Assembly (NCBI RefSeq): GCF_002968835.1
Contig: NZ_PKQK01000001.1
Location: 1,984,001-2,048,000, forward strand
Direction of reading: 5' to 3'
Source of the DNA: Paenibacillus sp. PCH8
GTDB lineage: Bacteria > Bacillota > Bacilli > Paenibacillales > Paenibacillaceae
Length of the DNA stretch: 64,000 bases
The position numbers were made by a program, and so were the translations under genes. This document shows positions 9,413-17,700 of this stretch, in pieces. Position 1 is the stretch's first letter; every line of letters starts with the position of its first letter. Below the pieces are notes generated by a model. It worked only from the letters and a program-made list of their open reading frames with translations. It did no database searches and was not told the DNA's origin.

Positions 9413-10579
9413 GTGGTAGTAAGAGATTATATGGCTTCAGAAGAAGTGAAAAAATTATGGGCTGTGGAAATGGATCTGATTGATAGATTAAAAGAAGTAT
9501 GTGATAGACATAATCTTACCTATTATATGTCGGGTGGAACATTGCTGGGAGCAGTTAGACACCAGGGGTTTATTCCTTGGGATGATGATGCAGATTTTCT
9601 AATGCCCCGAAAGGATTATGAGAAATTAAAACTAGTTGCGGCTAAGGAGTTTACAGAGCCATATTTTTTGCAGACTGAGGAGAGCGATCCTGGCTTGTAT
9701 TTGGGGGGATTTGCAAGACTTAGAAATAGTCATACTACTAATATTACTTATGCTCACATGAGCTGTAAGGCGAATTTTGGGATTTGGATAGATATTAGTA
9801 TATTAGATTTTCTTGCTGAAGATAAGTCGAAAAGAAAAATACAAGTTAACAGAATTAGATTTTTTCAAAGATTAATGTATGCGAAAACATTTAAAAGAAA
9901 GGAAGGGCTGTTAGAGTTATCCGATTTCCATTGGTTCTTATTTAAATTAGGAACTAAAATGTGTTCGAGAAGTTGGATAAGTAAACAGCTTAAAGCAGCA
10001 AGCTCTTCCTGTGAATACTCTAAATTTGTAACTAGTTTTGCATATCATGCTGATCAGTATTTTCCTATAGAACTGGAGACAGTAGATTTTAAAGATGTAA
10101 CTCCTATGAATTTTCAGACAATGCTATTGCCCGCTCCGGTTGGATTCAAGAATTACTTATATTTGAAATATGGAAGGGAGTATATGGATTTGCCTCCAGA
10201 GGAAGAACGTAAGCCCGCCCATATTGGAGTGTTGAGTATCGAGATTCCTTATACTAAATTCATTATGAATTCTGACAATCTTAAAGATGTAACTGATAGT
10301 AAAAACGTTGTTATTTTCGGAGCTGGACAGATGCTTCAATACTATTTAGAAAGAACAGAAAATAAGCGCCCGAAATATATCCTAGATAATGATCCAATGA
10401 AGTGGGGAATGTCGATACAAGATATTGATGTGAAATCGCCACAGTATCTACTAGATGAAAATGATAAAGAAACAATTGTTTTAATTTGCAGTATCCATTA
10501 TAGGAGTATTGTGGAGCAACTAAAAAATATGAAAATCAGTGAATATGCAATTTTTGTACAGAATCAATATTGGCTTTAA
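9413..10579 (+). CDS. LicD-family phosphotransferase with C-terminal Rossmann-like module
   Basis: LicD proteins transfer phosphocholine or related phospho-substituents from a CDP carrier to glycans. The signature is present near the N terminus: YYMSGGTLLGAVRHQGF, then IPWDDDADFLMPR with the acidic metal-binding cluster. The last ~100 residues form a separate module (VVIFGAGQMLQYYLE, ILDNDPMKWG) of the same type that opens the three HAD-like proteins of this locus. The frame is open back to GTG 9365, which overlaps the preceding gene. GTG 9413 is chosen because a GAGGGAAGG stretch lies at good spacing; GTG 9404 is also possible. LicD beside CDP-glycerol-type enzymes supports decoration with a phosphodiester-linked group. 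Confidence 0.82.
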   Translation: MVVRDYMASEEVKKLWAVEMDLIDRLKEVCDRHNLTYYMSGGTLLGAVRHQGFIPWDDDADFLMPRKDYEKLKLVAAKEFTEPYFLQTEESDPGLYLGGFARLRNSHTTNITYAHMSCKANFGIWIDISILDFLAEDKSKRKIQVNRIRFFQRLMYAKTFKRKEGLLELSDFHWFLFKLGTKMCSRSWISKQLKAASSSCEYSKFVTSFAYHADQYFPIELETVDFKDVTPMNFQTMLLPAPVGFKNYLYLKYGREYMDLPPEEERKPAHIGVLSIEIPYTKFIMNSDNLKDVTDSKNVVIFGAGQMLQYYLERTENKRPKYILDNDPMKWGMSIQDIDVKSPQYLLDENDKETIVLICSIHYRSIVEQLKNMKISEYAIFVQNQYWL

Positions 10580-10600
10580 TTAAAAATAGAGGGAGGTATT

Positions 10601-12742
10601 ATGGACAATCTATTTGAGACTACAGTCCAGAGGGCATTCAAAGAACAGTTCAACACTTATAAAAATAAGAAGATTATACTTTATGGGACAGGGGTAGTAG
10701 CCGAGTTCATCCTGAATAATAACCCCAGTTATAATATTATAGGTTTAATGGATGGGAACAAGAAACACGGAGAGCTATTAGGTAAGAAGGTATATTCCTA
10801 TGAAGAGGTGTTGAAAAACAAGCCAGATATTATTATCGTCGCTACTGCTAAAAGAAATATAGAAATGATCTATGATCGGTTAGCTTATTTTTGTCATACC
10901 AATAATATACCATTGTACTCTGTTGATGGAAGAAATTTATTTACTGTTTATGGATATCAGGGGCTATCCGATTCCCAGATACGTTATTTTGATGTGCATG
11001 AAGAATTACTAAAGAGTCAAATTGAAAAAAATGAGATCATTTATTTTGATATTTACGATGTTCTAATCATGAGAAAGACATTAATCAAGTTGGATGTATT
11101 GGATATTGTTGAATATAGATTAACTCAAGCTAACATTAAGATTCCTGACTACATTAATGCAAGACTCAAAGCCGAACAAGAAGTTATGAGGTCACACGGC
11201 ACAATCAATGAAATATATGAAAAGTTAGCTGAAATCAGCAACATCTCTGTTGAGAATGCTCTTGAAGCTATGGCAGTTGAGCTAGAAGTTGAGACGTCTA
11301 TTACTTGTAGTCGGAGTTCAATCAAAGCTATGATGCGATATGCTTTAGATGAAAATAAAAAGGTATACTTGGTTAGTGATACTTATTTTCAAAAAGAATT
11401 TTTAGAATCACTGTTACTAAGCCAAGGAATAACTGGCTATTCTGATTTAATAATCTCAAATGAACATAAACGAACAAAACGTGAGGGATTGCTCAGTTTT
11501 TGGGATAACAATTATAGCAATGAAAGTTCTCTTTATATAGGAGTGGACTCGGAAAATGAAATAGTCCAGGAAAACCAAAGTAAGTTTAACATCTTTTTGA
11601 TCAAAAGTGCATATGACATGTTTCTTTTATCTTCATATAAGGATATGATCTATAGCCTCAATAATATCAATGAGCGCTCTCTGTTCGGACTAATTGTAGC
11701 CAAATTGTTTAATTCGCCATTTGCACTCTATAATTCGGATGGAAAACCGAAAGTCGATAGTAATTATAACTTTGGGTACGTTTTTATAGCTCCACTGATT
11801 ATAAAGTATGTATTTTGGATCATAGGTAAGATGAAGAATGAAAAATATGATGATGTATTATTTGCTGCTAGAGATGGGTGGATTACACATAGGCTGTACT
11901 CTATTGTGCGTGAGAAAATGAGGATGGACATTCCAAAAGGGATATATTTTCAGACGTCAAGAACACTCTGCACTCTTGCTTCCGTGAAGACAGAAGAGGA
12001 TATTCGGTGGATAGCTGAAGTACCTCATGCATATGAGCCTGAACAGATGCTTAAACGTAGATTCGGATTAGCTAATTCAGAAATACATGAGTACGTTGAA
12101 GAAAATCATGTGGATTCAGTGTGGTATGCATATTACCATAAAGAAGCTATATTCTTAAACGCAAAACGTATTCGAGAAAGTTACTTGAATTATATAGAAA
12201 GTTTAAATCTGAAATCAGAAGGAAATTACGCTTTCGTGGATTTTGTCTCTTCAGGGACTTGTCAATTGTTATTGGATAATATTACTACATTCCATTTGGA
12301 AGGATTATATTATTGCAAATACAATAACAATGATGAATCAAAATTAAATCTTTCAGGTGATGCTATGTTTGAGAATATGGTAGAACAAGTCTATTGTAGC
12401 CATTCTTACGAAAATTACTTGTTATTAGAAACGGTGATGACTTCGCTGAATCCTTCCATTGCAAGCATGGGCCTTGATGGTGAATTTATATATGGTGAGG
12501 AAGTAAGAAACGGGAAGGAAATGATGTATGTTCAGGAAGTCCATCAAGCTGTCGAAGACATTTTTTTAGACTATATAGAGAATATGCACATTATGAATAT
12601 TGAAATCAATAAATTTGTGGTAGATAGCATTTTTAGTTATCATCAATCAAGATATACTAACGAACAGTGTGAAATTTTTGATAACTTAAGGTTGATGGAA
12701 GACTTCGGCCAATGGCATATGACATTACCACGAGCAACTTAG
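10601..12742 (+). CDS. HAD-like glycan-locus protein, paralogue 2 (degenerate active site)
   Basis: A 713-residue protein preceded by GAGGGAGG. Residues 20-100 form the Rossmann-like module (IILYGTGVVAEFIL, IIGLMDGNK). The HAD-like domain has Asp150 in FDIYDVLIM and a normal motif II (SDTYF, Ser259-Asp260) with Lys293. Motif IV is damaged: GVDSENE stands where an intact paralogue has GDNYDAD. The C-terminal half contains the family segment FAARDGWITHRLY and a FVDFVSSGTCQ segment shared with paralogue 3. Phosphatase activity is doubtful. A scaffold, regulatory or glycosyltransferase-like role in the C-terminal domain is possible but unproven. It lies between LicD and the methyltransferase in a tightly packed operon. 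Confidence 0.75.
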   Translation: MDNLFETTVQRAFKEQFNTYKNKKIILYGTGVVAEFILNNNPSYNIIGLMDGNKKHGELLGKKVYSYEEVLKNKPDIIIVATAKRNIEMIYDRLAYFCHTNNIPLYSVDGRNLFTVYGYQGLSDSQIRYFDVHEELLKSQIEKNEIIYFDIYDVLIMRKTLIKLDVLDIVEYRLTQANIKIPDYINARLKAEQEVMRSHGTINEIYEKLAEISNISVENALEAMAVELEVETSITCSRSSIKAMMRYALDENKKVYLVSDTYFQKEFLESLLLSQGITGYSDLIISNEHKRTKREGLLSFWDNNYSNESSLYIGVDSENEIVQENQSKFNIFLIKSAYDMFLLSSYKDMIYSLNNINERSLFGLIVAKLFNSPFALYNSDGKPKVDSNYNFGYVFIAPLIIKYVFWIIGKMKNEKYDDVLFAARDGWITHRLYSIVREKMRMDIPKGIYFQTSRTLCTLASVKTEEDIRWIAEVPHAYEPEQMLKRRFGLANSEIHEYVEENHVDSVWYAYYHKEAIFLNAKRIRESYLNYIESLNLKSEGNYAFVDFVSSGTCQLLLDNITTFHLEGLYYCKYNNNDESKLNLSGDAMFENMVEQVYCSHSYENYLLLETVMTSLNPSIASMGLDGEFIYGEEVRNGKEMMYVQEVHQAVEDIFLDYIENMHIMNIEINKFVVDSIFSYHQSRYTNEQCEIFDNLRLMEDFGQWHMTLPRAT

Positions 12743-12756
12743 AAGGTGGATAAGAA

Positions 12757-14421
12757 ATGACTTTACTCATAACACAATATTATAAAAGTGAGAATGATGA
12801 AGTAGAACTCAGTCAGGAAGAGATGGATATCTGTAGTTATATTTCACAGAATAACGAAGATAACTATGATCAATTGATATCAGAGGATCCGAGGTGGAAT
12901 GTTTTTCTACAACTAACACGACTGAGGAAATCATTGTTAAACTGGTATGACTTTAAACCTGGCTCCACTTTACTTGAAATAGGTGGTGGTTTCGGAGCTT
13001 TAACTGGTCTCCTCTGTGATCATTGTGCAGAAGTTGTTTCAGTGGAGGAGTCGCTTCAACGAGCCAAACAAATTGAGGAGAGACATAAAAATCGAACAAA
13101 CCTTAAAATATATGCCGCCAACATTAAAGATATTCCATTAGATCAAAAGTTTGATTATATTACTCTTATTGGACTTTTGGAATTTGAAGGAAAAGGGAGT
13201 AAGGACAGATTAATCTACAGTGACTTTTTAAGATCAATAGGTGAGCGTCTTAAACCTGGTGGAAAACTTATCATCGCTGTCGAGAACAGATTTGGCTTGA
13301 AGTATTTGTGTGGTGCGCCTGATCCATACTATGGAATTCCGTTTGCCCAAATCAATCAAAGCTCTTACAAAAAGGGAACAGGCTATTCTTTCAGTAAGCA
13401 GGAATTAACTACAATAATAGAAAATGCAGGTTATAAACATTTTAAGTTTTATTATCCTCTGCCGGACTATAGATTGCCTCAATTGATCTATTCTGAGAAA
13501 TTTATACCTAAAACAAGTTTGAAGGAAAGATTAACCCCGTATTATATTGATTCTTCTTCACTGCTGGCGTATGAAAACGATCTGTACGATGATGTAATTG
13601 AAAACAATGCGTTGGAATTTGTGGCAAATTCTTTTCTGGTGGAATGCTCCTTGAATGATATGGATTTTTGTAATGTAATTTATGCTGCTGTCTCTACTGA
13701 TCGTGGACGGAGAGACGGGTTCGCAACAACAATTCATAGTGATGGCAATGTCAAGAAAACACCTTTATATTCAGAAGGGTTACCTCAACTGCAAAACATA
13801 AAAGAAAACCACGATGAATTAGAATCGAGTCAGTTAAAAGTAATTCGAACGCTCATCAAAGAAAATAGATTAGTTATGCCTTACGTAGCTTACGATACTT
13901 TATCGGATTATTTAAAGCTCATCATCCGAACGAACCCTGAAGAATTCATATTGTTATTTGATCAGCTATACAACAGTATACTGCAATCATCCACTAAAAC
14001 TGAACACATGAATCCTTCCTTTCATGGCTATAACGACTCATTGGACTATGGAGTCATTCTGGAAAAGGCTTATATCGATATGATTCCGGTGAACTGTTTT
14101 CATCATGATAACGAGCTTATTTTCTTTGATCAGGAGTTTGTGAAGGAACACTACCCTGCTAAATATGTTTTGTTCAGAGCGTTAAAATATACGTATTTTT
14201 TCATTCAAGATGCAGAAAGATATATCCCGCTCGGTGATATGCAGGAAAGATACGGGCTTAATCATTTGTGGGAAGAATTCGAAAAAGAAGAATACAACTT
14301 TGTATCCTTGAACCGAAAATATAACGAGTATCATAATTTCCTTAAAAGAACCTATATAGACCGAAACGGGATGCGCGTTAATGCAAAAAAATTATTAAAA
14401 GCAAATCGAAAAAATGATTAA
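12757..14421 (+). CDS. SAM-dependent methyltransferase fused to a kinase-like domain
   Basis: A 554-residue protein with a GAAGGTGG ribosome binding site. Residues 65-180 are a class I methyltransferase: LLEIGGGFGALT is the SAM loop, and VSVEES supplies the acidic residue for the ribose. The C-terminal half (about 310-500) has no methyltransferase features but matches the layout of an APH/protein-kinase fold: a VKKTPL strand (Lys333/334), a D441-MIPV-N446 spacing as in HxDxxxxN catalytic loops, and FFDQE (Asp458) in the place of the metal-binding aspartate. WbdD of E. coli O-antigen synthesis is a known methyltransferase-kinase that caps a glycan. A comparable capping or modifying role here is an inference. 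Confidence 0.7.
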   Translation: MTLLITQYYKSENDEVELSQEEMDICSYISQNNEDNYDQLISEDPRWNVFLQLTRLRKSLLNWYDFKPGSTLLEIGGGFGALTGLLCDHCAEVVSVEESLQRAKQIEERHKNRTNLKIYAANIKDIPLDQKFDYITLIGLLEFEGKGSKDRLIYSDFLRSIGERLKPGGKLIIAVENRFGLKYLCGAPDPYYGIPFAQINQSSYKKGTGYSFSKQELTTIIENAGYKHFKFYYPLPDYRLPQLIYSEKFIPKTSLKERLTPYYIDSSSLLAYENDLYDDVIENNALEFVANSFLVECSLNDMDFCNVIYAAVSTDRGRRDGFATTIHSDGNVKKTPLYSEGLPQLQNIKENHDELESSQLKVIRTLIKENRLVMPYVAYDTLSDYLKLIIRTNPEEFILLFDQLYNSILQSSTKTEHMNPSFHGYNDSLDYGVILEKAYIDMIPVNCFHHDNELIFFDQEFVKEHYPAKYVLFRALKYTYFFIQDAERYIPLGDMQERYGLNHLWEEFEKEEYNFVSLNRKYNEYHNFLKRTYIDRNGMRVNAKKLLKANRKND

Positions 14422-14433
14422 GGGGAACTGAGT

Positions 14434-16563
14434 ATGATCAGCGAGAAAGATTTTGTAGTAAAAACATTTAGAGAGAATTTCTCTGATTTCAAAAATCGTA
14501 GGATTGTTCTGTACGGAATCGGTTTTCATACTCAAGCTATTCTCTCTGCGTTTCCTGACTTCAATGTCATTGGATTAATGGATCCGGTAAGAACAGGTGA
14601 TATTTATAACAAGAAAATACTAACATTTGAGGAAGCCTCTGAATTGGATGTTGAAGCCATTATTGTGATAGCGCGCTCAAAATCAGTTAAAATTATATTT
14701 AATAGGATTTCTAATTTATATGTTGATAGTAATGTTATCCTCTATGATGTTAATAAAAATAATTTGTTTGAGTTGTTTGATGACCAAAGAATTTCGGATG
14801 AGAATGAGTTATATTTCCAGGTTAATGAGGATTCACTAAAAGAAGAAATATTAAAGCATGAAGCTATCAGTTTTGATATTTTTGATACGTTAATGATGAG
14901 GAAAGTTCTTTATCCTCAAGACGTATTTGATTTAGTTGAAGGGAAGGCTCTGCAAATTGGATTAAGTGTACAACAATTCAGACAAAAAAGAGCTGAGTCT
15001 GAGCGTTCATTATTAATGAGAACAAACCCTAATATCTATGAAATATATGAGGAACTGCAAGATCTAACTCAAATATCATCAGAAGAGAAAGAAGAGTTAT
15101 TAGCGCTTGAGCTGGCGACAGAAAAAGAAGTGCTCATAAAAAGAGAAAAAATGGTTGAGTTACTTCAGTATGCAGTCGCTCATGGTAAGGATGTATATCT
15201 CATCTCTGATATGTATCTACCGAAGACCATATTACTTCGTTACCTTTCTGACTTGGGTATTCGTGGATTTAAAGATGTATTTGTTTCTTGTGAATATCGT
15301 ACGCCTAAATGTGATGGTTTGTTTGATATTTTTAAAGATAAAGTTAAAGCAAGTAGTTATCTTCATATAGGGGATAATTATGATGCGGACTATACGTTTG
15401 CCAAGTTACATGGTTTGGACTCATTTCATATAAAAAGTTCTTTGGAAATGCTAGAAATCTCATCTTATCGTAGTATTTTTAAGAGCTTAACTTCTATTAA
15501 TGATCGGTCTTTGTTAGGACTTCAGTTATCCCGGGTATTTAACAACCCCTTTGCTCTTTATCAGTCTGATGGTCGTCCAAAGCTCATTTCGACGTATGAC
15601 GTTGGCTATTCTTTTGTTGCCCCTATTATAACCAACTTTGTACTGTGGTTGCTTAAAGCATCGAAAGAGGGGAATTATGATAAAATTTTGTTTTTAGCGA
15701 GGGATGGATACTTAATACAAAAACTGTATCAACAGGCCACTCGTATTTTGAATATGGAAATCATGCCAGAAAATGAGTATTTTCTTACTTCAAGAATGAT
15801 CTGTGCAGGATCATCAATCGTTTCAAGAGAAGATATTATTGAGATTGCCAAAATACCCTTTACGGACTCACCTGAAGAGTTGCTAAAAACACGTTTTAGT
15901 CTAGAGAATATTGAAATACTATCATATAATCCGAAAATAACTGTTGAAGAGTACGTCTTAATGCATGAGACAACAATCTTATCACGCTCATCTGTATTAA
16001 AAGAAAATTACATGAAATATATAAGACAATTTAACTTTTCAAAAGAGGATAAAATAGCAGTATTCGATTTTGTCTCAACGGGCACTTGTCAAATGTATCT
16101 TACAGACCTACTTCCTTGTGAATTAACAGGGCTATATTTCTTGAATTATAAAATTAATAACCTCAAGAAGAATCAGCTATCAATTAAGGCATTTTACGAA
16201 AATGATTTCACATATCAAACACAAAGCTATATTTTTGAAAATTACAACTTTATGGAACTAGTTGTAACTTCATTTGAGCCCTCATTAGCTTCTTTTGATG
16301 AGGATACTAATCCTATCTATAGACCTGAAAAACGAACTGAGAAAGAGATGAAATATTTAAGTGAAATGCATCAAGCGATTACAGATTTCTGCTGTGATTA
16401 TATTCTTAATGTATATCAACAATCCGCACCTATTAATAACATGGTTTCTGAAGTAATGTATAGTTTTATTCAAGGGAAATTCACAAATATCGAAAATGAA
16501 AGCTTCTATAATATGGTATTAATTGATGATTTCGGTGTAGGGGAAATAGAGGTAGTTTGTTAA
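14434..16563 (+). CDS. HAD-like glycan-locus protein, paralogue 3 (intact HAD motifs)
   Basis: A 709-residue protein and the only one of the three paralogues with all HAD signatures: Asp148 in FDIFDTL, motif II SDMYLP (Ser258-Asp259), Lys292 in TPKCDG, and motif IV GDNYDAD (Asp314, Asp317, Asp319). As in the siblings, the position two after the nucleophile is aromatic rather than aspartate, a form also seen in other HAD branches. Residues 20-110 carry the Rossmann-like module (IVLYGIGFHTQAIL). The C-terminal half has FLARDGYLIQKLY and FVSTGTCQMYL. It may be the catalytically competent member, with the others acting as partners. Last gene of the island on this strand. Confidence 0.78.
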   Translation: MISEKDFVVKTFRENFSDFKNRRIVLYGIGFHTQAILSAFPDFNVIGLMDPVRTGDIYNKKILTFEEASELDVEAIIVIARSKSVKIIFNRISNLYVDSNVILYDVNKNNLFELFDDQRISDENELYFQVNEDSLKEEILKHEAISFDIFDTLMMRKVLYPQDVFDLVEGKALQIGLSVQQFRQKRAESERSLLMRTNPNIYEIYEELQDLTQISSEEKEELLALELATEKEVLIKREKMVELLQYAVAHGKDVYLISDMYLPKTILLRYLSDLGIRGFKDVFVSCEYRTPKCDGLFDIFKDKVKASSYLHIGDNYDADYTFAKLHGLDSFHIKSSLEMLEISSYRSIFKSLTSINDRSLLGLQLSRVFNNPFALYQSDGRPKLISTYDVGYSFVAPIITNFVLWLLKASKEGNYDKILFLARDGYLIQKLYQQATRILNMEIMPENEYFLTSRMICAGSSIVSREDIIEIAKIPFTDSPEELLKTRFSLENIEILSYNPKITVEEYVLMHETTILSRSSVLKENYMKYIRQFNFSKEDKIAVFDFVSTGTCQMYLTDLLPCELTGLYFLNYKINNLKKNQLSIKAFYENDFTYQTQSYIFENYNFMELVVTSFEPSLASFDEDTNPIYRPEKRTEKEMKYLSEMHQAITDFCCDYILNVYQQSAPINNMVSEVMYSFIQGKFTNIENESFYNMVLIDDFGVGEIEVVC

Positions 16564-16617
16564 AGATTTGTTGGGATATATGCTGTATATACAGGAGAAA
16601 TGTAGAGAACTGGTAAT

Positions 16618-16659
16618 TAAAAGAAAGCGCCAGAATTAAATTTGGACGCTTTCTTTTAA
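16618..16659. terminator. Bidirectional terminator between the glycan island and the TagD-like gene
   Basis: AAAAGAAAGCG and CGCTTTCTTTT form a stem around an AT-rich loop, with A-run and T-run on either side. It serves both the forward HAD gene and the convergent reverse gene that ends at 16667. Confidence 0.75.
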
Positions 16660-16666
16660 TTCAGGT

Positions 16667-17134
16667 TCAACTTTTTTTTGCTGAATTCTGAATTGATTGA
16701 CGAATTTGTGTAGAACTGGTTCCTTTGGTGTAAGGGAAAAATTCAATATTAGAGCCAAGTTGGTTTAAACGATCCTTATCTTTGTCCCAACTTGGCTCAT
16801 CTTTCCAATCATCTCCAGAAAAAAGACAATCAAACTGATAGATTTCCCATGCTTTTAATTTGTCAATATTATCCACAGAAACCAACACAGCTTGATCTAC
16901 ATATTTAATCGACTCAATTATCGTACGTCTTTCTTCTTGAGAAATAAAAGGTATTATGTTCTTAAAGTGCATTACTAGTTCATCTTCTAAAATTCCCACA
17001 ATTAAGAAATGACAACGTTCTTTTGCTTTCTTGAGTAAATTGAGATGTCCTACATGGAATAAATCGAAGACTCCAGCAATGTATCCGACCTTGTAAGGAG
17101 GTTCTTGATTTATAATATCTTTTAAACGATCCAT
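16667..17134 (-). CDS. Glycerol-3-phosphate cytidylyltransferase-like protein (TagD family)
   Basis: A 155-residue nucleotidyltransferase of the TagD/CTP:phosphoethanolamine type. GVFDLFHVGHLNLL contains the HxGH CTP-binding motif, and the C-terminal SSTQIRQSI corresponds to the family RTxGISTT-like segment. The start is supported by GGAGTGAAATAA just upstream on the reverse strand. TagD makes CDP-glycerol from CTP and glycerol 3-phosphate, which would supply the two glycerophosphotransferase-like proteins of the island. It is transcribed convergently to the island and divergently from the flagellar genes. The substrate could also be another small phosphate, since family members differ. Confidence 0.8.
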   Translation of the reverse strand: MDRLKDIINQEPPYKVGYIAGVFDLFHVGHLNLLKKAKERCHFLIVGILEDELVMHFKNIIPFISQEERRTIIESIKYVDQAVLVSVDNIDKLKAWEIYQFDCLFSGDDWKDEPSWDKDKDRLNQLGSNIEFFPYTKGTSSTQIRQSIQNSAKKS

Positions 17135-17294
17135 TTATTTCACTCCTACTATTTTTTTGAAGACGCGTTTGTCTAAGCGTATTTTAAAAAAAAATGCATG
17201 TAAAGTCTATTTATATGCGAATTTTAAATACCTCTTCATTCTCTCTTTAATTTGACCGATAAATATAATAAATAATTCCATCGGGGGATGAACG

Positions 17295-17687
17295 ATGAAT
17301 CTACAGTTCTCACTTTCAACGAATTCAGTGAACAACAGTACTTCAAGTTCTTTAAGTCAACCAAGTGAAGCATCAGTAAATTCGAACACACAACTCATTC
17401 AAGCAGTGAGAAACGGCGTTGATATGTCTAAGCTTGAACGCCAAGGGATTAGCATTCCGTCTGGTGACGAACATCTTATTAAAGCGATTGACAAAGCTGT
17501 AAAAGCCCTTCAGGGACCTACAACAACTTTGGAGATGAGCGTTCATGAAAAAACTCACCAAATCTTAGTGAAAGTCCTGAATAAAGAAACCGGTGAATTG
17601 ATTCGCGAGATTCCACCTGAAAAAACATTAGACTTGGTAGCCAAGATGATGGAAATTGCGGGTATCCTAATTGATGAAAAGGTATAG
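17295..17687 (+). CDS. flaG: FlaG family flagellar protein
   Basis: A 130-residue protein. The N terminus is Ser/Thr/Asn-rich and the C-terminal half (about 65-130) has the FlaG domain: SVHEKTHQILVKVLNKETGELIREIPPEK, ending in an amphipathic helix. FlaG influences filament length or cap behaviour. The start is chosen at ATG 17295 after a GGGGG-ATGA ribosome binding site. It is followed 13 bp later by fliD, the usual order in Bacillales. A CCGATAA sequence at 17256-17262 resembles the -10 element of flagellar sigma-D promoters, but I could not find a well-spaced TAAA. Confidence 0.88.
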   Translation: MNLQFSLSTNSVNNSTSSSLSQPSEASVNSNTQLIQAVRNGVDMSKLERQGISIPSGDEHLIKAIDKAVKALQGPTTTLEMSVHEKTHQILVKVLNKETGELIREIPPEKTLDLVAKMMEIAGILIDEKV

Positions 17688-17700
17688 GAGGTTACTATAA

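Noticed and set aside
17252-17269. TTGACC and TATAAT before flaG as a sigma-A promoter
   Set aside because: The two hexamers are only six bases apart, too close for a functional promoter. A sigma-D -10 (CCGATAA) is more likely, but its -35 is not clear.
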